In this document: positions 35,816-45,386 of the stretch, piece by piece
How positions within the stretch are numbered: position 1 is the first letter of the stretch
Layout of the letters: every line of letters starts with the position of its first letter
Assembly (NCBI RefSeq): GCF_000473165.1
Contig: NZ_KI421506.1
Location: 3,556 to 67,555, forward strand
Direction: 5' to 3'
Origin: Leisingera aquimarina DSM 24565
GTDB lineage: Bacteria; Pseudomonadota; Alphaproteobacteria; Rhodobacterales; Rhodobacteraceae
DNA length: 64,000 bases
Notes under the pieces: generated by a model
Told to the model about the DNA's origin: nothing
The model's input: the letters and a program-made list of their open reading frames with translations, nothing else
Database searches by the model: none
Made by a program: the position numbers and the translations under genes

Positions 35816-36618
35816 GGGTCAGACACTCCGAACCCGTGGCGCAGAAAAATGCCGCGGGCCACCGGGCTGCGTAAGTAGTTTAAGAAGGTCTGGGCCTCAG
35901 CCGCATTGCCGCTTGAGATTGCCGCGGCGGGGTAGATGACCGGAGGATGGCTGTCCTGCGGAAACACCGCAACCACTGTGACATTGCTGCCTGCGGCTGC
36001 GTCCGTGGCATAGACCACGCCCATTGGCGCTTCGCCCGATGCGACCAGCACCAGGGCGGCGCGCACATTGGCGGCCTGGGCGGTTTTGGACGCAACGGAG
36101 GGCCATTGCCCCAACGCGGCCAGCGCGGCTTTGCCATAGATCCCGGCCGGCACCGCATCGACCAGCGCCATGGCAAGCCGACTTTCCCCCAGCAGCGCGC
36201 CCAGGTCGGCGGTCTCCAGATCCAGCGGCGCGGCACCTGCTCCATGTGCGATGAGAACCAGCCGGTTTGTCAGAAGATCCAACCGTGAGGCAGGAACAAT
36301 CAGCCTGTCTTGCTGCAAAACATCCATCCAGCCGGGATTGGCTGAAATGAAAACATCCGCCGGGGCGCCAAGCTGAATCTGCCGTGCCAAAGCCGGTGAA
36401 CCCGCGTAGGACAACACGGCGGCCCGGCCGGTTTCAGCCATGTAGGCAGCAGCGGCCTCATCCAGTGCCGTTTTGGTGCTGGCAGCCGCGAAGACGGTGA
36501 TCTGCGCCTGCACCATGGATGCCAAGCCCAAAAGCAAGGCAACAGGCATCAAAAGGCCCCGCCAGGCTCCAAGCGGAACCAGGAATGTCAAAACTGCAGC
36601 CTGGATTGTCGTCATCAC
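35812..36618 (-). CDS. modA: Molybdate ABC transporter, periplasmic binding protein
   Basis: ModA captures molybdate in the periplasm. The mature part starts ITVFAAASTKTALDEAAAAY, the usual ModA beginning, and contains SYAGSPALARQIQLGAPADVFISA. The start is uncertain: 36618 gives 268 residues with a long leader, while an ATG at 36549 gives a standard 16-residue signal peptide ending in VQA. No Mo-responsive operator was recognised upstream. Confidence 0.92.
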   Translation of the reverse strand: MMTTIQAAVLTFLVPLGAWRGLLMPVALLLGLASMVQAQITVFAAASTKTALDEAAAAYMAETGRAAVLSYAGSPALARQIQLGAPADVFISANPGWMDVLQQDRLIVPASRLDLLTNRLVLIAHGAGAAPLDLETADLGALLGESRLAMALVDAVPAGIYGKAALAALGQWPSVASKTAQAANVRAALVLVASGEAPMGVVYATDAAAGSNVTVVAVFPQDSHPPVIYPAAAISSGNAAEAQTFLNYLRSPVARGIFLRHGFGVSDP

Positions 36619-36697
36619 TGTTAGGACCTACCTCTGCAGGCAGGCACGGGCAAACAAAATTTCGGATGCCCAAGCTGTTCCTTGCCGGCAGCCTAAG

Positions 36698-37261
36698 TCA
36701 GAAAAGGTCGACCGCACCTGCACTTCCGCCTGCCGGAGCCGGGGCCGGAACAGGCCGGGCGGCTGCGCGCTGTTCCAGTTCGCCGAGCTTGCGGTCGTCC
36801 TTAACATGGGTCTGCTGGGCTGCGCCGGAGCACGCATGGAACCGCACCCGGCGGGCCGAGGTGCCGCCAACGCTGGAAGAGATGCAGGGGATGCCTTCAT
36901 CCCGCAGGAACCGCTGCACAAAATCGGCATTGGCTGCGCCGATGTCCGACAGGTTTGCGGACATCTTGGCGCCGCCGAACACTTTGACTTTCAGATTGGA
37001 GCGGATCGCCCCCTTCTTCAGGACGCCGTTGATCAGAAGTTCCATCGCATGGATGCCGTAACGGGCATTGGCTGCGCCGCCCTGGCGGGCATTGGCCAGC
37101 AGAAAATGATTCATTCCGCCCACACCATTTTCCGGATCGTAAATGCAGGCTGCGATACATGAGCCGAGCACCGTTGAAAACACGATCTTCGGATCTGTGG
37201 CCACCCGGTATTCCCCCTGCAGAACCGTTACAGACTTCGAGTTGGCGAAAACAGTGGTCAA
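36698..37261 (-). CDS. cheD: Chemoreceptor glutamine deamidase
   Basis: CheD deamidates glutamines on chemoreceptors, tuning adaptation. The 187-residue protein keeps the catalytic cysteine in TVLGSCIAACIYD, the histidine in GGMNHFLLA and the threonine in SVGGTSARR. An Ala/Pro-rich tail of about 25 residues follows the domain. AGGAAGGA lies seven bases before the start. It is the last gene of the leftward run receptor-cheB-cheD. Confidence 0.93.
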   Translation of the reverse strand: MTTVFANSKSVTVLQGEYRVATDPKIVFSTVLGSCIAACIYDPENGVGGMNHFLLANARQGGAANARYGIHAMELLINGVLKKGAIRSNLKVKVFGGAKMSANLSDIGAANADFVQRFLRDEGIPCISSSVGGTSARRVRFHACSGAAQQTHVKDDRKLGELEQRAAARPVPAPAPAGGSAGAVDLF

Positions 37262-37287
37262 TGTTTTGGTTCCTTCCTGTAGTGTGT

Positions 37288-38298
37288 TCAGGCCTTGCTT
37301 GCCTGTAGCAGAGTGCTGGCCATCCGCGGCAGCGGCACCTGCTGCTGTGCGGCGCCGATATCCCAGGCAACCCTGGGCATCCCGTATACAACCGAAGACT
37401 TTTCGTCCTGGGCAAATGTTTTCGCGCCGGCCTTGCGCAACTCCAGAAGCCCCCTGGCGCCATCCTGGCCCATGCCGGTCAGGATGGTGGCCACAACCTC
37501 CTTTCCATATGGCACGGCAGAGGTGAACAGAGCGTCAACAGACGGAGTATGACCGGAAATATCAGGCCCTTCCTTCATCCGCAGGCGCAGCGGCTTACGG
37601 CTGCTTAAACCCATATGACGGCGCTGGCCTGCAGCAATATAGACATGGCCCGGCTCCAGCGCGGTCCCATCTTCAGCAGCACGCACCCGCGCCGGGCACA
37701 GCCGGTCCAGAAGCGATACCAGGCCGGATCCGAAATTCTTGCCGGTATGCTGCACGATCAGCGTCGGCGGGCAGTCAAAGGGAAATCCGACCAGAATGCT
37801 GCGCAAGGCTTCGACGCCGCCGGTAGAAGACCCGATCAGGATCAGCTTCTTACTGGCAGCTGTTGCGGCAGAGGGCCGGGCAGCGGATGCACCCGGGGCC
37901 GCACGGGCGCTGCGCCGCGGCGCATTGATCATCATGTCAAAATACTGGGCAAACTGGCTGGGATGATCCGCTTTCGTCAGTTCGAAGATGCCCGCCCCGA
38001 CATCCAGCAGCGGCGAGGATTTTCTGGCCGGCGTCGCGCCTTGAGTGTCCATAACAGCCACCCATCGGGTATCCATGGCGGAAAACAGCGCCATCATCAT
38101 TTCGAACTCAGGCAGTTTGGAAAAACCATCTTCCACAAAAGCAAAAACCGGCTGTGCGGCCTCTGCTTGATTGTAGGCCATCATCAGATTGTTGGCCAAA
38201 AGAACCTTCATGCCGGGATAGGCAGATTCCATGTAGCTTTGCAAATTCCTGGCAAAGCTGCGGTCAGTGGTAATGATCAATAAGTTTCGCGAAGACAA
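37288..38298 (-). CDS. cheB: CheB-type receptor methylesterase with degenerate receiver domain
   Basis: The C-terminal half is an intact CheB methylesterase: Ser158 in GSSTGGVEAL, the histidine in QHTGKNF and the aspartate in LTGMGQDGA. The N-terminal domain of about 125 residues has the length of a receiver but lacks the paired acidic residues (ITTDRS in their place) and has no recognisable phosphoacceptor (FAFVEDGFSKLPEF). Activity is therefore unlikely to be switched by CheA in the usual way. The start appears to be a TTG at 38298. It lies between the receptor gene and cheD. Confidence 0.88.
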   Translation of the reverse strand: MSSRNLLIITTDRSFARNLQSYMESAYPGMKVLLANNLMMAYNQAEAAQPVFAFVEDGFSKLPEFEMMMALFSAMDTRWVAVMDTQGATPARKSSPLLDVGAGIFELTKADHPSQFAQYFDMMINAPRRSARAAPGASAARPSAATAASKKLILIGSSTGGVEALRSILVGFPFDCPPTLIVQHTGKNFGSGLVSLLDRLCPARVRAAEDGTALEPGHVYIAAGQRRHMGLSSRKPLRLRMKEGPDISGHTPSVDALFTSAVPYGKEVVATILTGMGQDGARGLLELRKAGAKTFAQDEKSSVVYGMPRVAWDIGAAQQQVPLPRMASTLLQASKA

Positions 38299-38397
38299 TG
38301 GGATCCCCAGTCAATTTGCAATGCCCTCAGAATTGCAGGCATAGGTTGACATATATAAATGCGCCGCAGCCTGGGCCGCGGCGCATTCGGTGTGTGT

Positions 38398-40770
38398 TTA
38401 AAAGTCCTGCCAGAGATCGCGCGCGGCGTTGCCGCTGGCAGCCGCGGCGGCTGGCACCGGACTGGCCTCGATCTCGCAGTCTGCCTCGCCATGTGCCGAG
38501 AGCGCAGGTTTGGCCGCGGGAGCGGGTGCCGCTGAAGCGGCAGCACGGGCCGGAGCGGGTGCTGCGCTGCCGCCGGCCACCCGGAAATGGGCGACCAGTT
38601 CGGACAGCTTGCCGGCATCCGTATTCAGCATGTGCCCGGCGGCTGTGGCTTCTTCCACCATCGCCGCATTCTGCTGTGTCACCTGATCCAGCTGGGTGAC
38701 ACCGGTGTTAATCTCGTGCAAGCCGGTTGACTGTTCGGCCGCGCCTTCGGCAATGCCGGAAACCAGCTGCGAGATATGGGTGACCTGCTCGACGATGCTT
38801 TGCAGCGCCTCGCCGGCCTTGCCGACCAGATCGACGCCACGCTCTACCTGTTTGGAACTGTCACCGATCAGCGTCTTGATCTCCATCGCTGCATCCGAGG
38901 ACCGCTGCGCCAAGGCGCGCACCTCAGAGGCAACCACAGCAAATCCCTTGCCCGCCTCGCCGGCCCGCGCCGCCTCAACGCCGGCGTTCAGCGCCAGGAG
39001 GTTGGTTTGGAAGGCGATGTCGTCAATCACCGAGATGATTTGCGAGATGTGGTTTGAGGACTGCTCGATCTCGGTCATCGCGGACACGGCGCTTTGCACA
39101 ACTTCCCGGTTGTTTTCCGCTTCGGTCCGGGCCTCGGCCATGGTGCTTTCAACGCTGCGGGCGCCTTCGGCGGCGGATTTCACCGACGCAGTCAGCTCAT
39201 CCAAAGCCGCAGCTGTCTGTTCCAGCGTGGCGGCCTGGCTTTCGGTGCGGTGCGACAGGTCGTCCGACGCCTGGCTGATCTCAGCGGCGCCATTGCGGAT
39301 GCTCCCCGAAGCTTCAACCACCTGCCGGACCGTGGAGCTGAGGTTGCTGACCGTGCTGTTGTAGTTCTCCCGCAGCTGTTCGTATTCCTGTGGGAACGCG
39401 TTTTTGATCGGCTGGGAAAAGTCGCCTTCGGCCAATTGCATAAGCCCGGCGCTCAGGCTTTCGACAACATCTTGCTGCTGCCGCTGCATTTCTGCGCGTT
39501 CCTCTTCTGCGGCACGGGCCAGTTTCAGGTCGTCCTGCATCGAAACAAGGGTTTTGCCGATCTTGCCGATTTCATCGCTGCGGTTTGCGGCTTCGATATC
39601 GGTGTCGAGATTACCGGACGACACGGCTTCCATATTGTTGCAGATCCGGTCGATCGGCCGCGTGATGGAGCGGGCGAACAGCCAGCCGAAGAAGGACATG
39701 CCGGCCGCGCAGATCACTGAGGCAAGAAGCAGCATGTTGCGTTTCTTGACTGCCGGAGCCATCAATTCGGCCCAGTCCTGTTCGGCAATGATGGCCCAGT
39801 TTGCGAATTCCAGCGGCAGCGGCTCGGAATAGGCGAGCACTGGATGCCCGTTCAGGCCCGGAACGCCTTTCTGCACATGGGATTCACCATCAAAGGCTGT
39901 TGTCACCTGCTCCGTCGAAGGCAATTGAGAAAGTACTTCAAACCCGTCTTCAAACCGTGAACTGGTCCGCGCTTTCATGTCAGAACCTGCCAGGTAGATC
40001 TGGGTAGTCTGCCCCAAGCCTTGTTCATTGTTGACAATGGCTCCCAGCAAATCCACCGGAATCTGAACCGCCAGCACGCCGACCGTCAAATTGGCGTCGT
40101 TTACAACCGGCACCGCAGCAAAGGCCGCGGCTGCGCCGGCAGAAGGCGCATAGGGCTCCAAGTCGGCAAAAAACACCTCGCCGCGGCTGCCTTCCAAGGC
40201 AGAGCGGTACACTATTGCCAGGCCGGAGTCTTTATACTGACCGGTCATCATGTTGGTTCCGAAATCACTTTCCTTGAACACCGAATAAACGATGTCCCCG
40301 GCCAGATTGATCAGGAAAGCATCATAGTAACCCTTGCTTTCGATCAGAGTCTTATACGCCGGGTGAAAGCTTTCGTGATGCATGTGGTAAGGCGAGTCAC
40401 CCTTTGCACGCGCTAGCAGATGTTTCTGTCCGAGCGGATTCGGGTTATCGTCAATATAGGCCTGACGCAGAACCTGCCCCGGATTTCCGTCCAGATCGTT
40501 CCAAGTCATCGTCAGCCATTCGATCGCGGTAGCAGTCGACGGCACGGCCGCCAGTGTCTGCACATCCGCATGAATTCCATCCAACAGCGTCTGTACCGAA
40601 TACTTCCGGTCAGCCACCATGGAGCGGAACTGGTCTTCGGCATTTTTTTCTGCACTGTTCTGGAAGCTGATCGTGCTGATCGTGACGAGAATCGCCGTCA
40701 CCAGAACACCGAACCCAACAATAAACAGCGGCAATTTGTGTGCCAGCTTGAGCGATTTTAGCGCTTTCAT
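38398..40770 (-). CDS. Methyl-accepting chemotaxis protein with large periplasmic sensor
   Basis: A 790-residue receptor. Membrane segments lie at about 13-35 and about 345-367, with a Cache-like sensor between them ([20 protein letters not shown] and [16 protein letters not shown]). HAMP and a long signalling coil follow, with the conserved tip region [20 protein letters not shown]. The extreme C-terminus ends in WQDF after a flexible Ala/Pro linker, resembling the NWETF tether that recruits CheR and CheB. Ligand unknown. It leads the receptor-cheB-cheD run. Confidence 0.92.
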   Translation of the reverse strand: MKALKSLKLAHKLPLFIVGFGVLVTAILVTISTISFQNSAEKNAEDQFRSMVADRKYSVQTLLDGIHADVQTLAAVPSTATAIEWLTMTWNDLDGNPGQVLRQAYIDDNPNPLGQKHLLARAKGDSPYHMHHESFHPAYKTLIESKGYYDAFLINLAGDIVYSVFKESDFGTNMMTGQYKDSGLAIVYRSALEGSRGEVFFADLEPYAPSAGAAAAFAAVPVVNDANLTVGVLAVQIPVDLLGAIVNNEQGLGQTTQIYLAGSDMKARTSSRFEDGFEVLSQLPSTEQVTTAFDGESHVQKGVPGLNGHPVLAYSEPLPLEFANWAIIAEQDWAELMAPAVKKRNMLLLASVICAAGMSFFGWLFARSITRPIDRICNNMEAVSSGNLDTDIEAANRSDEIGKIGKTLVSMQDDLKLARAAEEERAEMQRQQQDVVESLSAGLMQLAEGDFSQPIKNAFPQEYEQLRENYNSTVSNLSSTVRQVVEASGSIRNGAAEISQASDDLSHRTESQAATLEQTAAALDELTASVKSAAEGARSVESTMAEARTEAENNREVVQSAVSAMTEIEQSSNHISQIISVIDDIAFQTNLLALNAGVEAARAGEAGKGFAVVASEVRALAQRSSDAAMEIKTLIGDSSKQVERGVDLVGKAGEALQSIVEQVTHISQLVSGIAEGAAEQSTGLHEINTGVTQLDQVTQQNAAMVEEATAAGHMLNTDAGKLSELVAHFRVAGGSAAPAPARAAASAAPAPAAKPALSAHGEADCEIEASPVPAAAAASGNAARDLWQDF

Positions 40771-41182
40771 TCCGTCCTCCTAAGAGCATTGCGGTCTAGG
40801 CTCCCGCAAAAGATGATGTCTCTCAGGATGTGCCGCATATGTTAATTTGCGGCTTACGGAGGCGCGGATCCTCCTTGTGACAACGCAAAAAGGTGCTGAA
40901 TTCTGCTGCGCAAAAGCGTCACTCTGTAAAGGCTGGGTAAAGATACACGCGCAGGCTGCACGCAGATTGCACCCCTCAATGATTGCGGCCCGCAGGTGAT
41001 TCCCCATCTCCGGCAGCACGAATAAAAATTGAGGGGATTTCCACGGCAAAATTGCACCCGAGCTCCTTATGAATCCCCCTCCACACGGGTGAACCGGCAA
41101 TCAAATGTTAAGGCCCGCCGCATATCAATTGCATCATCAAACTCGAACTGATCGCCGACAACGGGGGTGCGAATCGCCGACA
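40771..41182. promoter_or_regulatory. 412-base divergent promoter region between the receptor and the che operon
   Basis: No convincing gene is present. CCCCTCAAT (40972-40980) is mirrored by ATTGAGGGG (41028-41036), a perfect 9-base inverted repeat 47 bases apart, and ATTGCACCC occurs twice (40966-40974 and 41051-41059). Such spaced repeats could be operator pairs or the foot of a large RNA stem. No clear promoter boxes were identified. Confidence 0.45.
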
Positions 41183-41470
41183 ATGACTACGGAAACGCAA
41201 AAGCACATTTTGGATCTGCCCAACGCCTTCGCGGAGCTGGATCCGCTGATCGCCTTTCTTCAAGGGGCACGCTCCAAAGCAGTCGAAGTCGACTGCCGCG
41301 GTGTTGCCTTGATGCCTTCGCGCTGTCTGCAGCTCCTGCTCGGTGCAGAGCAGCAGTGGCGGTCCGAGGGGGTGGGCTTCTCAGTCACCAACATCACCGA
41401 ACCCTGCCGCAAGTCCCTGACCCTTCTGGGGCTGGAGCCCAACCGTTTTGAAGACGAGGAAACAGCATGA
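41183..41470 (+). CDS. STAS-domain protein of the chemotaxis operon
   Basis: A 95-residue protein with the STAS layout: VEVDCRGVALMPSRCLQLLL corresponds to the strand and loop that in anti-sigma antagonists carry the phosphorylated serine, followed by a helix. The ATG at 41183 gives the domain length; a longer frame from 41105 adds an implausible basic leader. It overlaps cheY by four bases. STAS genes are found in some alphaproteobacterial and vibrio-type che operons; the partner is unknown. Confidence 0.8.
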   Translation: MTTETQKHILDLPNAFAELDPLIAFLQGARSKAVEVDCRGVALMPSRCLQLLLGAEQQWRSEGVGFSVTNITEPCRKSLTLLGLEPNRFEDEETA

Positions 41471-41841
41471 AAACCAAAGTTCTGGCAATCGACGATTCCC
41501 GCACCATCCGGAATCTTCTGGCCGCGACCCTGGAAGAGGCCGGATTTGAATACCACTGCGCGGTCGATGGCCGTGAAGGTGTGGACATGTACCCGGATGT
41601 GGATCCGGACGTTGTGATCACCGACATCAACATGCCCAACCTTGACGGTTTCGGCGTGATCGAGGAGCTGCGCGGCACCGGAATAAATTCCAAGGTGCCG
41701 ATCCTGGTGCTGACCACTGAAAGCGCGCCTGAGCTGAAATCCCGCGCCCGCGGCGCCGGCGCCACCGGCTGGATCACCAAGCCGTTTGACGATGCCTCTC
41801 TGATCTTCGCTCTCAAGCGCGTGACAGGAGCTGCGGCCTAA
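41467..41841 (+). CDS. cheY: CheY-type response regulator
   Basis: A 124-residue single-domain receiver with all canonical residues: paired acids in AIDDSRTIR, phosphoacceptor in VITDINMPNLDG, the switch Thr in LTTESA and Lys in ITKPFD. It lies directly before cheA and after the STAS gene, overlapping the latter. It is one of two CheY proteins in this operon; which one acts on the motor and which acts as a phosphate sink is not evident. Confidence 0.93.
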   Translation: MKTKVLAIDDSRTIRNLLAATLEEAGFEYHCAVDGREGVDMYPDVDPDVVITDINMPNLDGFGVIEELRGTGINSKVPILVLTTESAPELKSRARGAGATGWITKPFDDASLIFALKRVTGAAA

Positions 41842-41842
41842 G

Positions 41843-44020
41843 ATGTCGGGTTCGATTCAGGATACCTTCTTTGAGGAGTGCGAAGAGCTCCTTGAAGCAA
41901 CGGATGAGGGGCTGACCGCCATCGAAGGAGGCGATCACGACCCTGAGACAGTCAATGCAATCTTCCGCGCCGTGCACTCGATCAAAGGCGGAGCCGGGGC
42001 CTTTGGCTTGGACGACCTGGTGGCCTTTGCCCATCGGTTTGAAACCGTGTTTGACGAGGTGCGCGCCGGCCGGATGGAGCTGGACGGAAAGCTGATCCAG
42101 CTGCTGCTGCGCTCCAGCGATCAACTGTCGGCGCTGGTCGAAGTCGCCCGGGACGGTGGCGAGATTGACGAAGCGCACAATGATACGCTGTTGGCAGCGT
42201 TGGATGAATACATACCCGAAGAAGAGGAAGACCTCACTTTCGAGCCGATGGGACTTGGCGCTCCGGCGCCGGTGGCCGATCTTGGCATTGTGCCGGAAGC
42301 ACCGGCAGAGCCGCAGGAGGAAACCTACCGGATCCGGTTCCAGCCGCTGAAGGAAATGTACGGTACCGGCAATGAGCCGTTCTTCCTGTTCCAGGCGCTT
42401 AAGGACATGGGCGATCTGACCGTGAAGCTTGACGAAAACGAGCTGCCCGGCTTTGACGCCATGGACATGAGCGAAAGCTACCTGGCCTGGGACATCACCT
42501 TGGTGACCAAGGACTCCCGGTCGATGGTCGAGGCTGTCTTCGAGTTTGTCGAAGGTCTTTGCGAACTGTCGATCGACGGCGAAGGCGACGCTGAAGCGGA
42601 AGCCAATGCGCTGGCCGCTTTGGACGCTATGTTCAGCACACCGGATGCGCCTCCCGCGCCGCCGGCAGCGGACGCAGCAGAGGGAGAGGCACCCGCAGTC
42701 CCTTTTGAGCCGCCGGTCCCCGCACCAGAACCCGAAGCCAAGCCGGCACCTGCCGAAGAAAAGGCATCGGCCCCGAAAGCCGAGAGCGGCAAGCAGGAGC
42801 AGCGTGGCGGTCCCAAGCCCACGCTCCGTGTCGAACTCGAGCGGGTGGACCGGCTGATCAACGCTGTCGGGGAGCTAATCATCAACCATTCGATGCTGGC
42901 GCAGCAAATCGCCAACCTCGACGTCTCTGACACGCGGGACGTTGAAACGGAGCTGGAAGGCTTCAAAAACCTCGCACGCGACATCCAGGAAGGTGTCATG
43001 GCCATCCGTGCACAGCCGGTGAAACCGCTGTTCCAGCGTATGGCGCGGATCGTGCGTGAAGCTTCGGCTGCGACAGGAAAAACCTGTAAGCTGGTGAATG
43101 TGGGTGAAAACACCGAGGTGGACAAGACCGTAATCGAGCGGCTGTCCGACCCGCTGACGCATATTCTGCGCAATGCGGTCGACCATGGCGTTGAAAAACC
43201 TGAGGACCGGGAAGCCGCCGGGAAATCCAAGGTTGGGGAAATCCAGCTTTCGGCCTCCCACCGGTCCGGCAGCGTTTGCATAGAAATCAAGGATGACGGC
43301 GCCGGTGTGAACCGCCCGCGGGTCAAGCAGATCGCCATTGAGAAGGGCCTGATCCCGGAAAATGCCGAGCTGACTGACGGCGAGATCGACAATCTACTGT
43401 TCGCGCCTGGTTTCTCCACCGCCAAGGAGGTGTCGAACCTCTCCGGCCGCGGTGTGGGCATGGATGTGGTGAAAAATGCGGTGACCGGCCTAGGCGGCCG
43501 CATCAATATTTCCTCCACACCCGGCAAGGGGTCGACGTTCACCATCATTCTGCCGCTGACCTTGGCGGTGATGGACGGCATGGTAGTGTCGGTTGCCGAC
43601 CAGACCATGGTGGTGCCGATTACCTCGATCGTCGAAACCATGCGCGGCAGCGATGACATGATCAACAGCCTCGGCGCCGACGGCACCTTGCTGTCGATCC
43701 GCGGCAACTTCGTGCCCATCTGCGACGTTGCCGGCAGCCTTGGATTGTACCGCGAAAGCGACCAGCAGGCCGGCGTCTACCTGCTGGTGGAAACCGAAAC
43801 CGGCCAGCGCTGCGCCTTGGCAGTGGATGACATCCACGACCAGCGCCAGGTGGTGATCAAAAGCTTGGACGGCGTCTGCGGGGAAATCGCCGGCGTTGCC
43901 GCAGCAACCATCCTTGGCGACGGCAAGATCGCCATGATCCTGGACCCTGAAAGCATCATTGCGGCCTCGCCCACAGCGGCCGCCTTTGACACCGAGCGGA
44001 GAATGAGCAATGCAAGCTGA
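41843..44020 (+). CDS. cheA: Chemotaxis histidine kinase
   Basis: A 725-residue CheA with the full five-domain order. P1 carries the phosphorylated His45 in FRAVHSIKGGAGAFG; a P2-like module follows at about 155-255; an Ala/Pro/Glu-rich linker leads to the P3 dimer region (ELERVDRLINAVGELII). P4 shows ILRNAVDHGVE, DDGAGVNRPRV and LSGRGVGMDVVK, and P5 is the CheW-like regulatory domain. It starts two bases after cheY and overlaps cheW by 11 bases. Confidence 0.95.
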   Translation: MSGSIQDTFFEECEELLEATDEGLTAIEGGDHDPETVNAIFRAVHSIKGGAGAFGLDDLVAFAHRFETVFDEVRAGRMELDGKLIQLLLRSSDQLSALVEVARDGGEIDEAHNDTLLAALDEYIPEEEEDLTFEPMGLGAPAPVADLGIVPEAPAEPQEETYRIRFQPLKEMYGTGNEPFFLFQALKDMGDLTVKLDENELPGFDAMDMSESYLAWDITLVTKDSRSMVEAVFEFVEGLCELSIDGEGDAEAEANALAALDAMFSTPDAPPAPPAADAAEGEAPAVPFEPPVPAPEPEAKPAPAEEKASAPKAESGKQEQRGGPKPTLRVELERVDRLINAVGELIINHSMLAQQIANLDVSDTRDVETELEGFKNLARDIQEGVMAIRAQPVKPLFQRMARIVREASAATGKTCKLVNVGENTEVDKTVIERLSDPLTHILRNAVDHGVEKPEDREAAGKSKVGEIQLSASHRSGSVCIEIKDDGAGVNRPRVKQIAIEKGLIPENAELTDGEIDNLLFAPGFSTAKEVSNLSGRGVGMDVVKNAVTGLGGRINISSTPGKGSTFTIILPLTLAVMDGMVVSVADQTMVVPITSIVETMRGSDDMINSLGADGTLLSIRGNFVPICDVAGSLGLYRESDQQAGVYLLVETETGQRCALAVDDIHDQRQVVIKSLDGVCGEIAGVAAATILGDGKIAMILDPESIIAASPTAAAFDTERRMSNAS

Positions 44021-44492
44021 AGCGAAGCAAACCGATCAGGAAGTGAAACACGCTGAACACAGCGAGTTTGTCAGCTTCACCGTGGCCGGGCAGGCCTTCT
44101 GCCTGAAGATCACCCAAATTCGCGAGATCAGGCGCTGGTCGCCGGTGACGATCCTGCCGCATGCTCCGGCCGACGTGCTGGGGGTGATGAACCTGCGCGG
44201 TGCGGTGATCCCGATCTACGATCTGTCCGCCCGTTTCGGCCTGCAGCAAACCGAAGCCAGCGAGCGCAACGTCGTCATCGTCGTTTCAGTGCATGGCAAG
44301 CCGGTTGGCTTGCTGGCCGAGTCGGTCTCCGAGATCATCTCGATCAATCCGGACGACATCCAGGATACCCCGCCAGTCGATAGCCGCAACACGATGGAGT
44401 ACATCCAGGGCATCATCTCGCATGATGACACCATGGTGCGCATCATCAATCTCGATGCGGTGATCTCAGCTCCGGAGCAGGTGATGCCGTGA
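44010..44492 (+). CDS. cheW: Chemotaxis coupling protein
   Basis: CheW links receptors to CheA. The 160-residue protein has the FVSFTVAGQAFCLKITQIRE opening and the LPHAPADVLGVMNLRGAVIP core motif, with standard length. It overlaps cheA and cheR by 11 and 4 bases, so translation is coupled. Confidence 0.94.
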   Translation: MQAEAKQTDQEVKHAEHSEFVSFTVAGQAFCLKITQIREIRRWSPVTILPHAPADVLGVMNLRGAVIPIYDLSARFGLQQTEASERNVVIVVSVHGKPVGLLAESVSEIISINPDDIQDTPPVDSRNTMEYIQGIISHDDTMVRIINLDAVISAPEQVMP

Positions 44493-45352
44493 GCGCAGAA
44501 GGTTCCATCTCCCCCAACACAGAGAGCTTTTCGCTGTCGGATCAGGAATTCGAAGCCATTGCGCAGTTCGCGCATAAACACTTCGGCCTGGCCATGGCGG
44601 CCAGCAAAAAGCCCCTGGTGTCTTCGCGCCTGGCCCGCAAACTGCGCCAGCGCAACATCACCAAGTTCAAGGATTACCTTGCCAGCCTGGACGGCCCGAA
44701 TGCCGACCAGGAACGCAGCGGGCTGCTGTCGCTGCTGACCACCAATGTGACCCATTTCTTCCGGGAGCCGCACCATTTCGAGACGCTGCGCAACGACGTG
44801 CTGCCGCCGCTGATCGAACAGGCGCGCCGCGGCGGCCGGGTGCGGCTGTGGTCGGCGGGCTGCTCGAACGGGCAAGAGCCCTATTCGATTGCCATGACGG
44901 TGCTGGACATCTGTCCCGAAGCGGCACAGCTGGATTTCAAGATCCTGGGCACGGATATCGACCCGGTTGTGGTGCAGCATGCCCAGACGGCGAAATACCC
45001 CGAAGACGAGCTGGCCCAGATCGATGCAAAATACAGCAAACTGGTGCCCAAACGCGATCCCGACGGGCGCTTTCCCGAAAGTCTGCGCAAGCTGATCACT
45101 TTCGGGGTGCTGAACCTGATCGAACCTTTCCCGTTCCGCGGCAGGTTCGATGCGATTTTCTGCCGGAACGTTGCGATCTATTTCGACAACCCGACCCAGC
45201 AGAAGGTCTGGAGCGCCTTCCAAAATGCCCTGAACCCGGGCGGTTATCTCTTCATCGGTCATTCCGAGCGCATGTCAGGCCCGGCGGCGCAGCAGCTGAA
45301 GACGGCCGGGATCACCACTTATGTCAACTCACCCGCAGGCAGGAACACCTGA
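44489..45352 (+). CDS. cheR: Receptor methyltransferase
   Basis: CheR methylates receptor glutamates using S-adenosylmethionine. The 287-residue protein has the N-terminal helical domain (QFAHKHFGLAMAASKKPLVS), LLTTNVTHFFREPHHF, the cofactor loop LWSAGCSNGQEPYS, and FDAIFCRNVAIYFD. It overlaps cheW by four bases. Confidence 0.94.
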   Translation: MSAEGSISPNTESFSLSDQEFEAIAQFAHKHFGLAMAASKKPLVSSRLARKLRQRNITKFKDYLASLDGPNADQERSGLLSLLTTNVTHFFREPHHFETLRNDVLPPLIEQARRGGRVRLWSAGCSNGQEPYSIAMTVLDICPEAAQLDFKILGTDIDPVVVQHAQTAKYPEDELAQIDAKYSKLVPKRDPDGRFPESLRKLITFGVLNLIEPFPFRGRFDAIFCRNVAIYFDNPTQQKVWSAFQNALNPGGYLFIGHSERMSGPAAQQLKTAGITTYVNSPAGRNT

Positions 45353-45386
45353 CCGCGGCTGCAAGCAGAGCAGAAGGAAAGAAAAA

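Noticed and set aside
37288-38298. CheB as a pseudogene
   Set aside because: The reading frame is complete, the methylesterase triad is intact and only the receiver residues are lost, which fits specialisation better than decay.
41105-41182. Longer start for the STAS protein
   Set aside because: The extra 26 residues are basic and not part of the fold; the ATG at 41183 gives a normal domain length.
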